Shown piece by piece: positions 17,422-26,616 of a DNA stretch of 40,058 nt (positions within the stretch are counted from its first letter, which is position 1; every line of letters begins with the position of its first letter). Made by a program: the position numbers and the translations under genes. The notes under the pieces were generated by a model. That model saw only the letters and a program-made list of their open reading frames with translations, ran no database searches and was not told the origin of the DNA. The DNA is taken from contig QKHT01000289.1 in the NCBI GenBank assembly GCA_003249935.1, forward strand, positions 1 to 40,058, read 5' to 3'. This stretch comes from Bacteroidota bacterium. Its GTDB lineage: Bacteria > Bacteroidota > Bacteroidia > Bacteroidales > UBA5342.

Positions 17422-17886
17422 TTATACTTCGAACCGTTGCAGTGAATGGTGGTTCAACTTCCGGTCCTTTACGACCAAAGTGGTGGTTGGCACACACGAT
17501 TTGGCGTTAAAAACCATATCGTGCCCCAAACAAAGCCCCATCACAATATTCATATCGGTATTCTTTTCGGCAAGATAAAAAGCCTGTCCGGCCGGATTGC
17601 ACGAAACGCCCTTATACCCCGGCAAAATTTCGTCATTAGGCATGCGACCCAATTTACAATTCGCCCGACTAACCACAAAACCTTCATCCTCAAGCATTTT
17701 AACCAACGCTTCGCCTTGCCTCTCGAAACTGATACAATTGGCAACACCAATGTGGGTAAAACCAGCACCTTTGGCAAAATTTACAATTTCTGCCACACGA
17801 TCGTCTTTCGGATTTAACGTATCTTCGACAATCTTCATTATCGTACGATCTTTTTCGTTGTAAAGCACCCCAAAATTTGACTCCAT
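17422..17886 (-). CDS. DUF1847-like cysteine-containing protein
   Basis: The 154-residue protein resembles DUF1847 metal-binding proteins of anaerobic bacteria and archaea. Visible motifs are GFTHIGVANCISF, VVSRANCKLG, GVSCNPAGQA, MGLCLGHDM and a final TTTLVVKDRKLNH, with conserved Cys residues in each of the first four. As I recall the family, members start with an additional Cys-rich stretch; that part is absent here, and the protein begins directly with ESNFGVLYNEKD. The gene lies between two NifX-like genes, 21 and 5 bases from its neighbours, so it likely works with them in handling a metal cluster. The function of the family is unknown. Confidence 0.72.
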   Translation of the reverse strand: MESNFGVLYNEKDRTIMKIVEDTLNPKDDRVAEIVNFAKGAGFTHIGVANCISFERQGEALVKMLEDEGFVVSRANCKLGRMPNDEILPGYKGVSCNPAGQAFYLAEKNTDMNIVMGLCLGHDMVFNAKSCVPTTTLVVKDRKLNHHSLQRFEV

Positions 17887-17891
17887 CGTTA

Positions 17892-18218
17892 TTATCTTTT
17901 TGCTAATATTCTGTCTGTTAACTCTTTTGGCCGAACCAGATGATCGGCAAGCAACACAATGCGTATGTCTCGTTCCATAGCCATTAGCTGCACTTTATAT
18001 CCAAGTTCAAACGCGATAAATGTATCTGCTTTTTTTAAATCGACTAAATACTCCACCACCTGAGGTCCGGCATCGGTATCCAAACGGCAATAGGGATTTT
18101 CGACATACTCCACACGGTTCAAACCCTTATTTACAATAGCAAACCAAGGACTTCGGGCAAATTTTTTACTCAAAACACAAGATTCATTTCCAACCGAAAC
18201 AGGCAATACAACAATCAT
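17892..18218 (-). CDS. Second NifX-like FeMo-cofactor-domain protein
   Basis: The 108-residue protein has the same small fold as the gene at 17032 but is divergent: it begins MIVVLPVSVGNESCVLSKKFARS, continues with FAIVNKGLNRVEYVENPY, and has KKADTFIAFELGYKVQ in place of the usual glycine-rich loop. The ATG at 18218 overlaps the DUF134 stop as ATGA, which decides the start; an upstream GTG at 18224 is less likely. It forms a pair with the other NifX-like gene in one operon. Confidence 0.72.
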   Translation of the reverse strand: MIVVLPVSVGNESCVLSKKFARSPWFAIVNKGLNRVEYVENPYCRLDTDAGPQVVEYLVDLKKADTFIAFELGYKVQLMAMERDIRIVLLADHLVRPKELTDRILAKR

Positions 18219-18625
18219 ACACACCCCTCCATTTTAACTATTTCGGTTGAACCACATAAAACGCATTCATTGGTAACGTTACCTTTTGGATTATTGAACC
18301 GAACCTTACATCCTGAACAAAAAAACCAGTTACAATTTAAAAATCCATTACCACTTTCAATTTTCACTTCCACGCCTTCAACCAATGCCTTCGCAATAGT
18401 TGCTCTTGCCCGTTGATAAATACGGGTAACCGATGATCTCGATCGCTGCATCAACCGGGCCGCTTCTTCCTGCGACAATCCCTCATAATCCAACAGTCTT
18501 ATTACCTCTAACTCTTCGAGATACAATAAAAGTGGTTCGCATTCGCCATTACAATAGCCTACTGGTGTAAACCCCTTAATTCGGGGTGGAATCTGAACGC
18601 TGTTTGCGTGTCGCGGTCGTGCCAT
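18215..18625 (-). CDS. DUF134 helix-turn-helix protein with zinc-ribbon-like tail
   Basis: The 136-residue protein fits the DUF134 family: MARPRHANSVQIPPRIKGF at the start, then a sigma-70-region-4-like helix-turn-helix (LEVIRLLDYEGLSQEEAARL and SRSSVTRIYQRAR, about residues 38-78). The C-terminal part has C-x-x-C pairs (CSGCKVRF and CVLCGS), a likely metal-binding ribbon. Probably a DNA-binding regulator of its own operon that reads metal or redox state. The start at 18625 is set by the promoter: an upstream in-frame codon at 18685 lies before the -7 box. It is the first gene of the operon with two NifX-like genes and DUF1847. Confidence 0.85.
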   Translation of the reverse strand: MARPRHANSVQIPPRIKGFTPVGYCNGECEPLLLYLEELEVIRLLDYEGLSQEEAARLMQRSRSSVTRIYQRARATIAKALVEGVEVKIESGNGFLNCNWFFCSGCKVRFNNPKGNVTNECVLCGSTEIVKMEGCV

Positions 18626-18642
18626 ATTGCAAAATTTCGATA

Positions 18643-18674
18643 CAAATATAATGCACTTATGTTCATATCTGCAA
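18643..18674 (-). promoter_or_regulatory. Promoter of the DUF134 operon
   Basis: On the minus strand TTG (18672-18674) is followed after 21 bases by TATATTTG (18643-18650). The start codon lies only 17 bases further, giving a very short leader. Confidence 0.65.
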
Positions 18675-18797
18675 GAAAAATCCAAATAATTTCAAACTAT
18701 TTGTTATAAAAACAATTAGTTGCAAGAATTAAATCACATTTAAAGAAAATTATCAGATAAATTCAGTCAACAGTTTCATTAATTATTAAACAATTAC

Positions 18798-18805
18798 TAT
18801 ATTTG
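18798..18805 (+). promoter_or_regulatory. -7 box of the rplY gene
   Basis: TATATTTG is a perfect -7 element 81 bases before the rplY ATG; a weaker -33 (TTTC, 18774-18777) is 20 bases upstream. The roughly 75-base leader has no recognised riboswitch. Confidence 0.6.
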
Positions 18806-18886
18806 CACCCGCCAAAAAAGGCATATTTGTGTAATGGGAAACAGGAATAAATTCTGTTTTGAGTAGCACGTTTAACAAAAGAAAAG

Positions 18887-19453
18887 ATGAAATCATTTGA
18901 ATTAAAAGGCGTTGCACGCCAGGATGTTGGTAAGAAAGCTGCAACTGTAGTTCGTGGTCAGGGTTTAATTCCTTGCGTTGTTTATGGTGGTGAAGATGTG
19001 GTACATTTTTCGGTAACCGAAGAAAGCGTACGCGGCTTAATCTACACGCCCAACGTTTATGTTGTAGAATTAGTGATTGATGGAAAAAAGATCACATCGA
19101 TCATGAAAGATATTCAGTTTCACCCGGTATCGGATAAAGTTTTGCATATCGACTTTATTCGCGTTTCTGCCGATAAGCCGGTTATTGTAAATGTTCCTAT
19201 CGAAGTTTCGGGTTTTGCAGAAGGGGTAAAAGCCGGTGGTAAATTACAAACAGAAATGCGCTACCTTAAAGTAAAAGGTTTATACAGCAACATACCCGAT
19301 CGTTTACATATCGATGTTACAACGTTAGGTCTCGGCAAAACCATTCAGGTAGGTGCATTGAGCTACGAAAACATCGAACTTTTGAACACAAAGAATGCTG
19401 TTGTGGTATCAGTAAAACTGACACGAGCTGCACGCGCAAAACAAGAAAGCTAA
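18887..19453 (+). CDS. rplY: 50S ribosomal protein L25/Ctc
   Basis: Ribosomal protein that binds 5S rRNA. The 188 residues include the N-terminal L25 beta-barrel (ELKGVARQDVGKKAA, LIPCVVYGGEDVVHF, about residues 1-95) and the C-terminal TL5/Ctc domain (PIEVSGFAEGVKAGGKL, TTLGLGKTIQVG) found in the long form. Length fits the Ctc form. It is followed 54 bases later by pth, a common gene pair in bacteria. Confidence 0.95.
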   Translation: MKSFELKGVARQDVGKKAATVVRGQGLIPCVVYGGEDVVHFSVTEESVRGLIYTPNVYVVELVIDGKKITSIMKDIQFHPVSDKVLHIDFIRVSADKPVIVNVPIEVSGFAEGVKAGGKLQTEMRYLKVKGLYSNIPDRLHIDVTTLGLGKTIQVGALSYENIELLNTKNAVVVSVKLTRAARAKQES

Positions 19454-19507
19454 TTGTAATACACAATGCGCTTTTTCAGGTTCAAAGAAAAAAAGCAACT
19501 CAACAAA

Positions 19508-20086
19508 ATGAAGTATCTGATTGTGGGCCTTGGAAACATAGGTTCGGAATACGAAAATACACGCCACAATATTGGCTTCGATATATTGGACGCTCTTGCC
19601 GGAGCGTCCAATATTGTTTTTGCACCAGCCCGATATGGCGATGTAGCCACAATGAAACATAAAGGCCGTACGCTTATTTTGCTTAAACCATCGACCTACA
19701 TGAATCTGAGTGGAAAAGCGGTTCGCTACTGGCTCGAAAAGGAAAAAATAGAAATCGAAAACCTGCTGGTTATTGTCGACGACCTGGCACTGCCCGTAGG
19801 ATCATTGCGCGTGCGTGCCAAAGGCAGCGACGCAGGTCATAACGGACTAAAAAGCCTGCGTGAACTATTAGGCACCGATGTTTACCCAAGGATACGAATA
19901 GGCATTGGTAACGATTTTGGTCCCGGCCAACAGGTAGATTACGTACTGGGTAAATGGAGCAAGGCAGAGCAAGCGTTATTGGCTGAACCGATTAACCAAT
20001 GCAAGGAGATTATACTTTCGTTTGTAACGCAAGGCTGCGAAAGAACCATGAACCTCTATAACAAAAAAGGGAATGGAAGAGGTTAG
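19508..20086 (+). CDS. pth: Peptidyl-tRNA hydrolase
   Basis: Releases peptidyl groups from tRNA dropped by stalled ribosomes, recycling the tRNA. The 192-residue protein has the complete family signature: [22 protein letters not shown] with N10 and catalytic H20, [21 protein letters not shown] with the catalytic Asp, and [10 protein letters not shown]. The ATG at 19508 aligns with the family start; a longer frame from 19466 would add 14 non-homologous residues. Its 3' end overlaps the S4-domain gene by 14 bases. Confidence 0.96.
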   Translation: MKYLIVGLGNIGSEYENTRHNIGFDILDALAGASNIVFAPARYGDVATMKHKGRTLILLKPSTYMNLSGKAVRYWLEKEKIEIENLLVIVDDLALPVGSLRVRAKGSDAGHNGLKSLRELLGTDVYPRIRIGIGNDFGPGQQVDYVLGKWSKAEQALLAEPINQCKEIILSFVTQGCERTMNLYNKKGNGRG

Positions 20087-20474
20087 AATTGATAAGTGGA
20101 TGTGGTCGGTAAGGCTCTTTAAAACACGAAGTATTGCTACCGAAGCCTTAAAAAAAGGCAGAGTAACCATAAAAGGCATTACAGTAAAGCCCTCGCGCAA
20201 CATAAAAGTTGGCGAAATAATTCAGATAAAACGGCCCCCGATAACCTATTCATTTAAAGTTTTGGCACTGTGCGACAAACGCATGGCCGCCAAGCTTGTG
20301 CCGGGGTTCATGGAAGATGTAACACCTGCTGATCAGCTCGAAATATTAAAACTACAAAGTCTGAGCGGATTTATTGACAGAGCCAGAGGTACCGGACGCC
20401 CAACAAAAAAAGACAGACGCGATCTCGAAAACTTTGTCGACGATTGGGATGGCTGGGAAGACCTGGACGATTAA
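20073..20474 (+). CDS. S4-domain RNA-binding protein, Hsp15-like
   Basis: The 133-residue protein has an S4 domain at the start ([42 protein letters not shown]) and a basic-then-acidic tail ([14 protein letters not shown]). Hsp15 proteins rescue 50S subunits carrying free peptidyl-tRNA; the overlap with pth, which acts on the same problem, supports that role. The acidic end ([11 protein letters not shown]) is common in Bacteroidota versions. Confidence 0.88.
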   Translation: MEEVRIDKWMWSVRLFKTRSIATEALKKGRVTIKGITVKPSRNIKVGEIIQIKRPPITYSFKVLALCDKRMAAKLVPGFMEDVTPADQLEILKLQSLSGFIDRARGTGRPTKKDRRDLENFVDDWDGWEDLDD

Positions 20475-20495
20475 AAAAACGATAATAAAAACGTT

Positions 20496-21041
20496 ATGTT
20501 GATTGCACGCGAAAGAAAGGATAAAAATATTGCAGAGTACCTCCTATACATGTGGCAGGTAGAAGACATGATTCGGGCTATGCGTTTCGACCCGGAACTT
20601 ATACGCAAATATATAGCCATGCAATACGAACAGCCGGCAGCGGTTCAGAACGAAATACAACAATGGTACGAAGACCTGATTAATATGATGCGGATTGAAG
20701 GCGTTACCGAAAAAGGTCATCTTCAAATTAACATTAACACACTGCAACAAATAGAAGAGTGCCACAACACCCTACTTCAAATACCGGAAGAGATTGAATA
20801 TATCACTCTGTTTTACAAAACATTACCCACTATAAATGCTTTCAAAAATCAATCGCCCGAAGGTTCAAGTCTGATAGAAATCAGTTTTACTGCACTCTAC
20901 GGATACATGATGTTAAAGATTCAAAAGCGTGAAATTTCTGAGGAAACAAAAACAGCGGCGGGCATAATATCTCGATTTTTAGGTAAACTTGCTTATAAAT
21001 TTGCCCATGCTAACGACGGCGAAATAATTGGCGTTAACTAA
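20496..21041 (+). CDS. DUF4924 family protein
   Basis: The 181-residue cytosolic, mainly helical protein matches the Bacteroidota DUF4924 family by its start (IARERKDKNIAEYLLYMWQVEDMIRA, residues about 3-28 as a single helix pair) and by length. No catalytic motif is visible. It follows the S4 gene by 21 bases, so it is probably co-transcribed with rplY-pth. Its function is unknown. Confidence 0.75.
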   Translation: MLIARERKDKNIAEYLLYMWQVEDMIRAMRFDPELIRKYIAMQYEQPAAVQNEIQQWYEDLINMMRIEGVTEKGHLQININTLQQIEECHNTLLQIPEEIEYITLFYKTLPTINAFKNQSPEGSSLIEISFTALYGYMMLKIQKREISEETKTAAGIISRFLGKLAYKFAHANDGEIIGVN

Positions 21042-21053
21042 AGCAAAAAAAAA

Positions 21054-22067
21054 TTAACCGGGGTATTTTGTCGTTACAAAATGCTTTAACATCCTCATAA
21101 TATTTATCGGCTTTTCCATATCGCAAATTAACTCCTGACGGGTATATTCTCCCGGCAAAAATCGCCCATGTGAAGATTCCTGAAGTTTTTCGTACTGATT
21201 CAGTGCTACAAATACCCGGCATGCTACCGCCATATGAACGATATTGATAAACCTCTGAATATTTTTTTCAGGATAATCCAAACCCCTAACCAATTCGTAC
21301 GCTTTATTTAATTGCCGCAAATAGGTTTCGCGTAATTGCGAAACGGTACCGGTTGTTGTTGGAATGGTATATATTTTATCACGTGAATCTTTAAAAACAT
21401 CGAAAATATCGTTACCAAGTTGCATTGCTGCACCAAGTTCGTAAAGTGCTTCCTTTTCACCCATAACCAAGGTATGGTTCATTGCCGAACGATAAAACAA
21501 TACAGAGTACCCCCCCTTTTGCCAAGTAATAGATTCGAGGTCACTGGCCGATATTTGAGGCAATTTTTGTTTATGACTTTCGATCTGAACTTTAAATATA
21601 TTTCGTGACATTCTCAGATATAACTCTTTAAGAGAGATTAATGATAGTGCCTGAATTAGATTTTGTTGGAAGAGTTTTTGATTATCGTTTCGGGGTACTA
21701 TGGTGTCGGGGTGTTCCATAAGTTGTTCAATCTCAAAATTTTCCAGTGCATGCTTATCAAAAAAATCATCAAACAAGCCCGTAATTGCGCCTAACGAGGT
21801 GGCACATTTACGCTCATTTTTTGTCATGGGTGTACCTCGTAACATACAAAAAGCTTCACCAAGTACAGCAGGAACACCTAACCCGTAATATTTCAAAATT
21901 TTATCCACATCGGCCTTATCGACCGAACCATCTCCCGAATGAAGAAGCTGATTCAATGCGGGAGCCACTTTTCGCTGGAGATAATTTTTCTGACTACCTA
22001 CAAATTGTATCATCCGAAAAACGGTAAGAGGCATCTGAATAATTCTTCGTAATCGAATTCGGTTCAT
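21054..22067 (-). CDS. Class 1 isoprenoid biosynthesis enzyme
   Basis: The 337-residue all-helical protein looks like a class 1 terpenoid-fold enzyme. An Asp-rich motif LFDDFFDKH (about residue 95) fits DDxxD, and a second metal motif appears as GNDIFDVFKDSRDK (about residue 230). The N-terminus (RLRRIIQMPLTVFRMI) is basic and hydrophobic and could touch the membrane. It is not a canonical trans-prenyltransferase, since the usual GGKRxRP region is missing; it may act on a polyprenyl diphosphate or make a terpene. It lies alone, converging on DUF4924 with only 12 bases between stops. Confidence 0.7.
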   Translation of the reverse strand: MNRIRLRRIIQMPLTVFRMIQFVGSQKNYLQRKVAPALNQLLHSGDGSVDKADVDKILKYYGLGVPAVLGEAFCMLRGTPMTKNERKCATSLGAITGLFDDFFDKHALENFEIEQLMEHPDTIVPRNDNQKLFQQNLIQALSLISLKELYLRMSRNIFKVQIESHKQKLPQISASDLESITWQKGGYSVLFYRSAMNHTLVMGEKEALYELGAAMQLGNDIFDVFKDSRDKIYTIPTTTGTVSQLRETYLRQLNKAYELVRGLDYPEKNIQRFINIVHMAVACRVFVALNQYEKLQESSHGRFLPGEYTRQELICDMEKPINIMRMLKHFVTTKYPG

Positions 22068-22314
22068 TAAACAACTAATTTAACGTAAAAGTACTCATTT
22101 TTTCTATAAAATCTAAATACGAAACATTGGTTGTCTCAATTTACCTGTACTTTTTTATGTAAAATATGAATAGCATATCAACCCAATACAGCAAGTTACA
22201 ATGCGATGAACCGAAATAAGACAAAGAAAGTACGGTCTGACAATAATGGATAAAAATAGTTGGCGGTTTAATGAAAAAAATCTTTAATTCGGTGTGCATT
22301 AATAATAAAAGGGT

Positions 22315-22322
22315 TAATTTTG
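22315..22322 (+). promoter_or_regulatory. -7 box of the mutA-mutB operon
   Basis: TAATTTTG fits TAnnTTTG, 33 bases before the mutA ATG at 22356. The -33 half is only TG. It overlaps an in-frame TTG at 22320, which rules that codon out as the start. No cobalamin riboswitch boxes were seen upstream. Confidence 0.55.
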
Positions 22323-22355
22323 CAACCTGAATTTCTGAAAACCAATTTAAAGAAT

Positions 22356-24284
22356 ATGGCAGATACAGTTAATAACAAATTGTTCGGAGAGTTTCCCGGG
22401 GTGTCTACCGAGGCGTGGATGCAAAAGGTCGTGGCCGACCTTAAGGGTGCTGATTTCGATAAAAAACTGGTCTGGCGCACCAACGAAGGCTTCAATGTGA
22501 TGCCTTTTTACCGCGCCGAAGACCTTGCAGAGGTAAACTACCTCGATGTTCTTCCGGGTGAATTTCCTTACACCCGCGGCACTTGCAGCAAAAATAATGA
22601 GTGGCGTGTGCGTGAGGATATTCGCGTAACCGATGCAAAGGAAGCGAATAAAAAAGCATTGAATGTTTTGGGACGCGGCGTGGATTCGTTGGGTTTTTGC
22701 TTTTCGAAAAATGTGGCTATCACAGCTGAGATGTTCGAAACCTTACTCGACAACATTTGCCTTCCGGCCGTTGAAATCAACTTTAGTGTACCAAAAGGCA
22801 ACAAAGGCTTTCTTAGTCTTTTTGTAGCTTATGTCGAAAAACATGGCTATGCAGCTGCCGATGTACGTGGTTCAATCAATTTCGACCCGATGGGCCGTTA
22901 CCTGAAACACGGCTATGCATGCAGCGAAAAAGGTGATATCGAACCAGCTTACATGGCCGAAATGCTAAAAGCAGCAGCCAATTTGCCCCATTTCAGGGTA
23001 ATTACGGTTAACGCCCGTCATTTTGCTAATGCAGGAACCTATATTGCTCAGGAATTAGGCTATGGCCTTGCCATGGGCGCAGAATATATGACCATGCTAA
23101 CCGATGCCGGTGTAAGCGCATACGATGCCGCAAAAAATATCAAATTCAGCTTTGCAATAAGCTCTAACTACTTCATGGAAATTGCAAAATTCCGTGCAGC
23201 ACGTATGTTGTGGGCAAAAATTGTTGAAGCATACAAACCATCGTGCGAATGTGGCGAAGGCTGCAACTGCAAAAAAGACGACAAATGTTGTTCGGATGGC
23301 GTTTGCAAATGCGTGGCTAAAATGAAGGTTCATGCCGAAACAGCCAAATTCAACCTATCGCTTTACGACCCGTATGTAAACATGCTTCGCACACAAACCG
23401 AAGCCATGAGTGCGGCAATTGCAGGAGTGGATTCGATGACCGTTTTGCCTTTCGATGTGACCTACAAGGCATCGGACGACCTTAGCGAACGTGTTGCCCG
23501 CAACCAACAGTTGTTATTGAAAGAAGAGTGCAACATCGAAAAAATCGTGGATGCCTCGGCAGGTTCGTACTATATCGAAAAGCTTACCGCTTCGATTGCA
23601 GATCAAGCTTGGAGCATTTTTACTTCGGTAGCCGAAAATGGCGGTTTTGTAGCTTCACTCAAAGATGGCAGCATTCAAAAAGCCGTTAAGGCAAGCGCAG
23701 CAAAACGTCGCGATAATATAGCACGTCGCAAAGAGATTTTGTTAGGCACAAACCAATACCCCAATTTCAACGAAAAAATGGCGGGTAAAATCGAAGAAAC
23801 CGGCTGCTGCTGCGGTTGCGGCGAGGGCAAAAAAGTGGTTGAACCACTTGAATTCTTCCGTTCGGGCGAGATTTTCGAAGGTTTGCGTATCGACGTGGAA
23901 AAATCGGGCAAACAACCGAAAGTATTCATGCTTAAATTGGGTAACGTGGCGATGCGTCAGGCAAGGGCACAATTCTCGGCCAACTTTTTCGCATGTGCCG
24001 GTTATGGCATTATCGAAGATTTGGGACACAAAACCATCGAAGATGGTGTTGCTGCAGCCATAGTATCGAAAGCCGAAATTGTGGTTATTTGTGCTTCGGA
24101 CGACGACTATGCCGAAATGGCTCTTCCTGCTTACGAACAACTTAAAAATCAGGCGATTTTTGTGGTTGCCGGAGCTCCTGCCTGCGCAGACGCATTGAAA
24201 GAAGGTGGCATCGAAAACTTCATCAGCGTAAAATCCAACGTGCTCGAAACACTTAAAGGATACAATAAAATGTTATCAATTTAG
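22356..24284 (+). CDS. mutA: Methylmalonyl-CoA mutase small subunit
   Basis: Non-catalytic partner of MutB in the heterodimeric, B12-dependent mutase that interconverts succinyl-CoA and (R)-methylmalonyl-CoA in propionate metabolism. The 642 residues show the TIM-barrel part (TRGTCSKNNEWRVREDI, INFDPMGRYLKHG, AGTYIAQELGYGLAMGAEYM) and a C-terminal Rossmann-like domain without the DxHxxG cobalamin motif, as expected for this subunit. Two Cys-rich patches stand out: about residues 299-322 (eight Cys, for example CNCKK and CKC) and about 483-488 (CCCGCG). They lie in loops or linkers and could bind metal. The ATG at 22356 is chosen for promoter position. Usual length is near 620-640. Confidence 0.94.
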   Translation: MADTVNNKLFGEFPGVSTEAWMQKVVADLKGADFDKKLVWRTNEGFNVMPFYRAEDLAEVNYLDVLPGEFPYTRGTCSKNNEWRVREDIRVTDAKEANKKALNVLGRGVDSLGFCFSKNVAITAEMFETLLDNICLPAVEINFSVPKGNKGFLSLFVAYVEKHGYAAADVRGSINFDPMGRYLKHGYACSEKGDIEPAYMAEMLKAAANLPHFRVITVNARHFANAGTYIAQELGYGLAMGAEYMTMLTDAGVSAYDAAKNIKFSFAISSNYFMEIAKFRAARMLWAKIVEAYKPSCECGEGCNCKKDDKCCSDGVCKCVAKMKVHAETAKFNLSLYDPYVNMLRTQTEAMSAAIAGVDSMTVLPFDVTYKASDDLSERVARNQQLLLKEECNIEKIVDASAGSYYIEKLTASIADQAWSIFTSVAENGGFVASLKDGSIQKAVKASAAKRRDNIARRKEILLGTNQYPNFNEKMAGKIEETGCCCGCGEGKKVVEPLEFFRSGEIFEGLRIDVEKSGKQPKVFMLKLGNVAMRQARAQFSANFFACAGYGIIEDLGHKTIEDGVAAAIVSKAEIVVICASDDDYAEMALPAYEQLKNQAIFVVAGAPACADALKEGGIENFISVKSNVLETLKGYNKMLSI

Positions 24285-24364
24285 CCATAAATAAAAGAGC
24301 TGCGGCTTACGGTTGAACCGTAGCAACAAGGTTCTTTCAATTTTTTGGCAGTAATGAATGTATT

Positions 24365-26512
24365 ATGAAACCGAATTTTAAAGATATAAATATTAAAAGT
24401 GGCAGTTGTTGCAAAGCCGACGGCAAAGCATGGGCCACCGAAAAAGGAATCGGGAAAGATTGGATGACCTCCGAGCAGATTCCTGTAAAGCGTGCTTATA
24501 CCGCCGAAGACCTCGAAGGGATGGAGCACCTGAATTATGCCGCCGGTTTAGCGCCTTACTTGCGCGGACCCTACTCGGTAATGTATGCCATGCAGCCATG
24601 GACCATTCGTCAGTACGCAGGATTCTCGACTGCCGAGGAATCGAACGCTTTTTACCGTCGCAACCTTGCATCGGGACAAAAAGGTTTGTCGGTGGCATTC
24701 GACCTTGCTACACACCGCGGTTACGACAGCGACCACGAGCGTGTAATTGGCGATGTGGGTAAAGCCGGTGTGGCCATCGACTCGGTTGAGGACATGAAAA
24801 TCCTTTTCAACCAGATTCCACTTAACAAAATGTCGGTATCCATGACCATGAATGGCGCGGTATTGCCGGTTTTGGCGTTCTATATTGTAGCAGCAATGGA
24901 ACAAGGTGCAAAACTCGAAGAGTTAAGCGGAACCATCCAAAACGACATTCTCAAAGAATTTATGGTGCGCAACACCTATATCTATCCACCGGTATTCTCC
25001 ATGCGCATTATCGCAGATATTTTCGAATACACTTCGAAAAACATGCCTAAATTCAACTCTATTTCTATTTCGGGATACCACATGCAGGAAGCAGGTGCAA
25101 CTGCCGACATTGAGTTGGCCTACACATTGGCCGATGGTTTGGAATACTTACGCACAGGGGTTAAAGCCGGTATCGATATCGATGCATTTGCACCACGCTT
25201 GTCGTTCTTTTGGGCTATTGGTATGAACCATTTTATGGAAATTGCCAAGATGCGTGCGGCTCGTATGCTTTGGGCGAAAATCGTAAAACAGTTCGAACCG
25301 AAGAATGCCAAATCGATGGCATTGCGTACACACTCTCAAACTTCGGGTTGGTCGCTTACCGAACAGGATCCATTCAACAATGTGGGTAGAACCTGTATCG
25401 AAGCCATGGCTGCGGCGTTGGGTCACACTCAAAGTTTGCATACCAACGCACTCGATGAGGCCATTGCATTACCAACCGACTTTTCGGCACGTATTGCACG
25501 TAACACTCAGATTTATATTCAGGAAGAAACCGATATTTGCAAAGCAGTTGACCCATGGGCAGGTTCGTACTATGTAGAGTCGCTCACCAACGAATTGGCA
25601 CAAAAAGCCTGGGCACTGATTGAAGAGGTAGAAGAACTCGGTGGTATGGCAAAAGCAGTAGAAAGCGGATTACCCAAAATGCGCATCGAAGAAGCTGCAG
25701 CACGTACCCAGGCTAAAATCGACAGCGGTTCGCAGACGATTGTGGGTGTAAACAAATACCGTCTCGAAAAAGAAGACCCGATTGATATTCTCGAAATCGA
25801 CAATACTGCGGTTCGTCTCTCTCAGATAGAGCGCTTGAAAGAGGTTCGCGCAAACCGTAACGAAGTCGAGGTTCAAAAGGCATTGGCAGCCATTACCAAA
25901 TGTGTGGAAACCGGCGAAGGCAACCTGCTCGCATTGGCTGTTGAAGCAGCTAAATTGCGTGCAACACTTGGCGAAATTTCGTATGCTTGCGAAACTATTG
26001 TAGGAAGATATAAAGCAGTAATCAGAACTATATCAGGCGTGTACAGTTCAGAATCGAAAAACGATGGCGATTTCCAACAGGCCAAGGAACTTGTTGAAGC
26101 CTTTGCTAAAAAAGAAGGCCGCCAGCCACGTATTATGATTGCCAAAATGGGTCAGGATGGTCACGACCGCGGTGCGAAAGTAGTAGCAACCGGTTATGCC
26201 GACTGTGGCTTCGATGTGGACATGGGACCATTGTTCCAGACACCTGCCGAAGCAGCCAAACAAGCTGTTGAAAACGACGTTCACGTAATGGGTGTATCGT
26301 CGCTCGCAGCAGGACACAAAACATTGGTTCCGGCCGTAATCGAAGAGCTAAAAAAACTGGGTCGCGAAGACATCATTGTTATCGCAGGTGGTGTAATACC
26401 GGCACAGGATTATGCTTTCCTTTACGAGAATGGTGTTGCAGCTATTTTTGGCCCGGGCACTTCGGTTGCCAAGGCAGCGGTTCAGATTATGGAAATTCTG
26501 TTGGAAGAGTAA
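24365..26512 (+). CDS. mutB: Methylmalonyl-CoA mutase large (catalytic) subunit
   Basis: Catalytic, adenosylcobalamin-binding subunit. The 715 residues include the substrate barrel ([20 protein letters not shown], given as the key stretch near residue 65, [24 protein letters not shown]) and the B12 domain with [12 protein letters not shown], where H600 is the lower cobalt ligand, plus [14 protein letters not shown] and [12 protein letters not shown]. Length and all motifs are normal. It follows mutA by 80 bases containing a palindrome (24308-24322) and should be co-transcribed. In anaerobic Bacteroidota the enzyme runs toward propionate, here paired elsewhere with the epimerase and decarboxylase, which are not in this window. 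Confidence 0.97.
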   Translation: MKPNFKDINIKSGSCCKADGKAWATEKGIGKDWMTSEQIPVKRAYTAEDLEGMEHLNYAAGLAPYLRGPYSVMYAMQPWTIRQYAGFSTAEESNAFYRRNLASGQKGLSVAFDLATHRGYDSDHERVIGDVGKAGVAIDSVEDMKILFNQIPLNKMSVSMTMNGAVLPVLAFYIVAAMEQGAKLEELSGTIQNDILKEFMVRNTYIYPPVFSMRIIADIFEYTSKNMPKFNSISISGYHMQEAGATADIELAYTLADGLEYLRTGVKAGIDIDAFAPRLSFFWAIGMNHFMEIAKMRAARMLWAKIVKQFEPKNAKSMALRTHSQTSGWSLTEQDPFNNVGRTCIEAMAAALGHTQSLHTNALDEAIALPTDFSARIARNTQIYIQEETDICKAVDPWAGSYYVESLTNELAQKAWALIEEVEELGGMAKAVESGLPKMRIEEAAARTQAKIDSGSQTIVGVNKYRLEKEDPIDILEIDNTAVRLSQIERLKEVRANRNEVEVQKALAAITKCVETGEGNLLALAVEAAKLRATLGEISYACETIVGRYKAVIRTISGVYSSESKNDGDFQQAKELVEAFAKKEGRQPRIMIAKMGQDGHDRGAKVVATGYADCGFDVDMGPLFQTPAEAAKQAVENDVHVMGVSSLAAGHKTLVPAVIEELKKLGREDIIVIAGGVIPAQDYAFLYENGVAAIFGPGTSVAKAAVQIMEILLEE

Positions 26513-26551
26513 TTTTACAGAAATAAACAATGAACCCAATGGTTCACAACT

Positions 26552-26595
26552 AAATACAAAGCGGGATGCAATTGAATGGCATCCCGCTTTTGTAT
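26552..26595. terminator. Bidirectional terminator between mutB and the GH16 gene
   Basis: A 9-base GC-rich stem (GCGGGATGC and GCATCCCGC) is flanked on the left by an A-rich and on the right by a T-rich arm that also pair (ATACAAA with TTTGTAT). It can end transcription of mutB on the plus strand and of the GH16 gene on the minus strand. Confidence 0.88.
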
Positions 26596-26616
26596 TATAT
26601 TTAACCTTAGAACAGG

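Noticed and set aside
17032-18224. NifX-like genes as evidence of nitrogen fixation
   Set aside because: No nifHDK or nifB radical-SAM gene is in the window; stand-alone small FeMo-Co-domain proteins are widespread in anaerobes.
22068-22355. Possible cobalamin riboswitch before the B12-dependent mutase
   Set aside because: No B12-box-like sequence or long structured leader is visible; the -7 box is only 33 bases before the start codon.
24308-24322. Palindrome TACGGTTGAACCGTA between mutA and mutB, with similar GGTTGAACC or GGTTCAACC at 2441-2453 and 31268-31276
   Set aside because: Only three intergenic hits were found, and the same 9-mer is common inside coding sequence here, so a shared operator is not supported.
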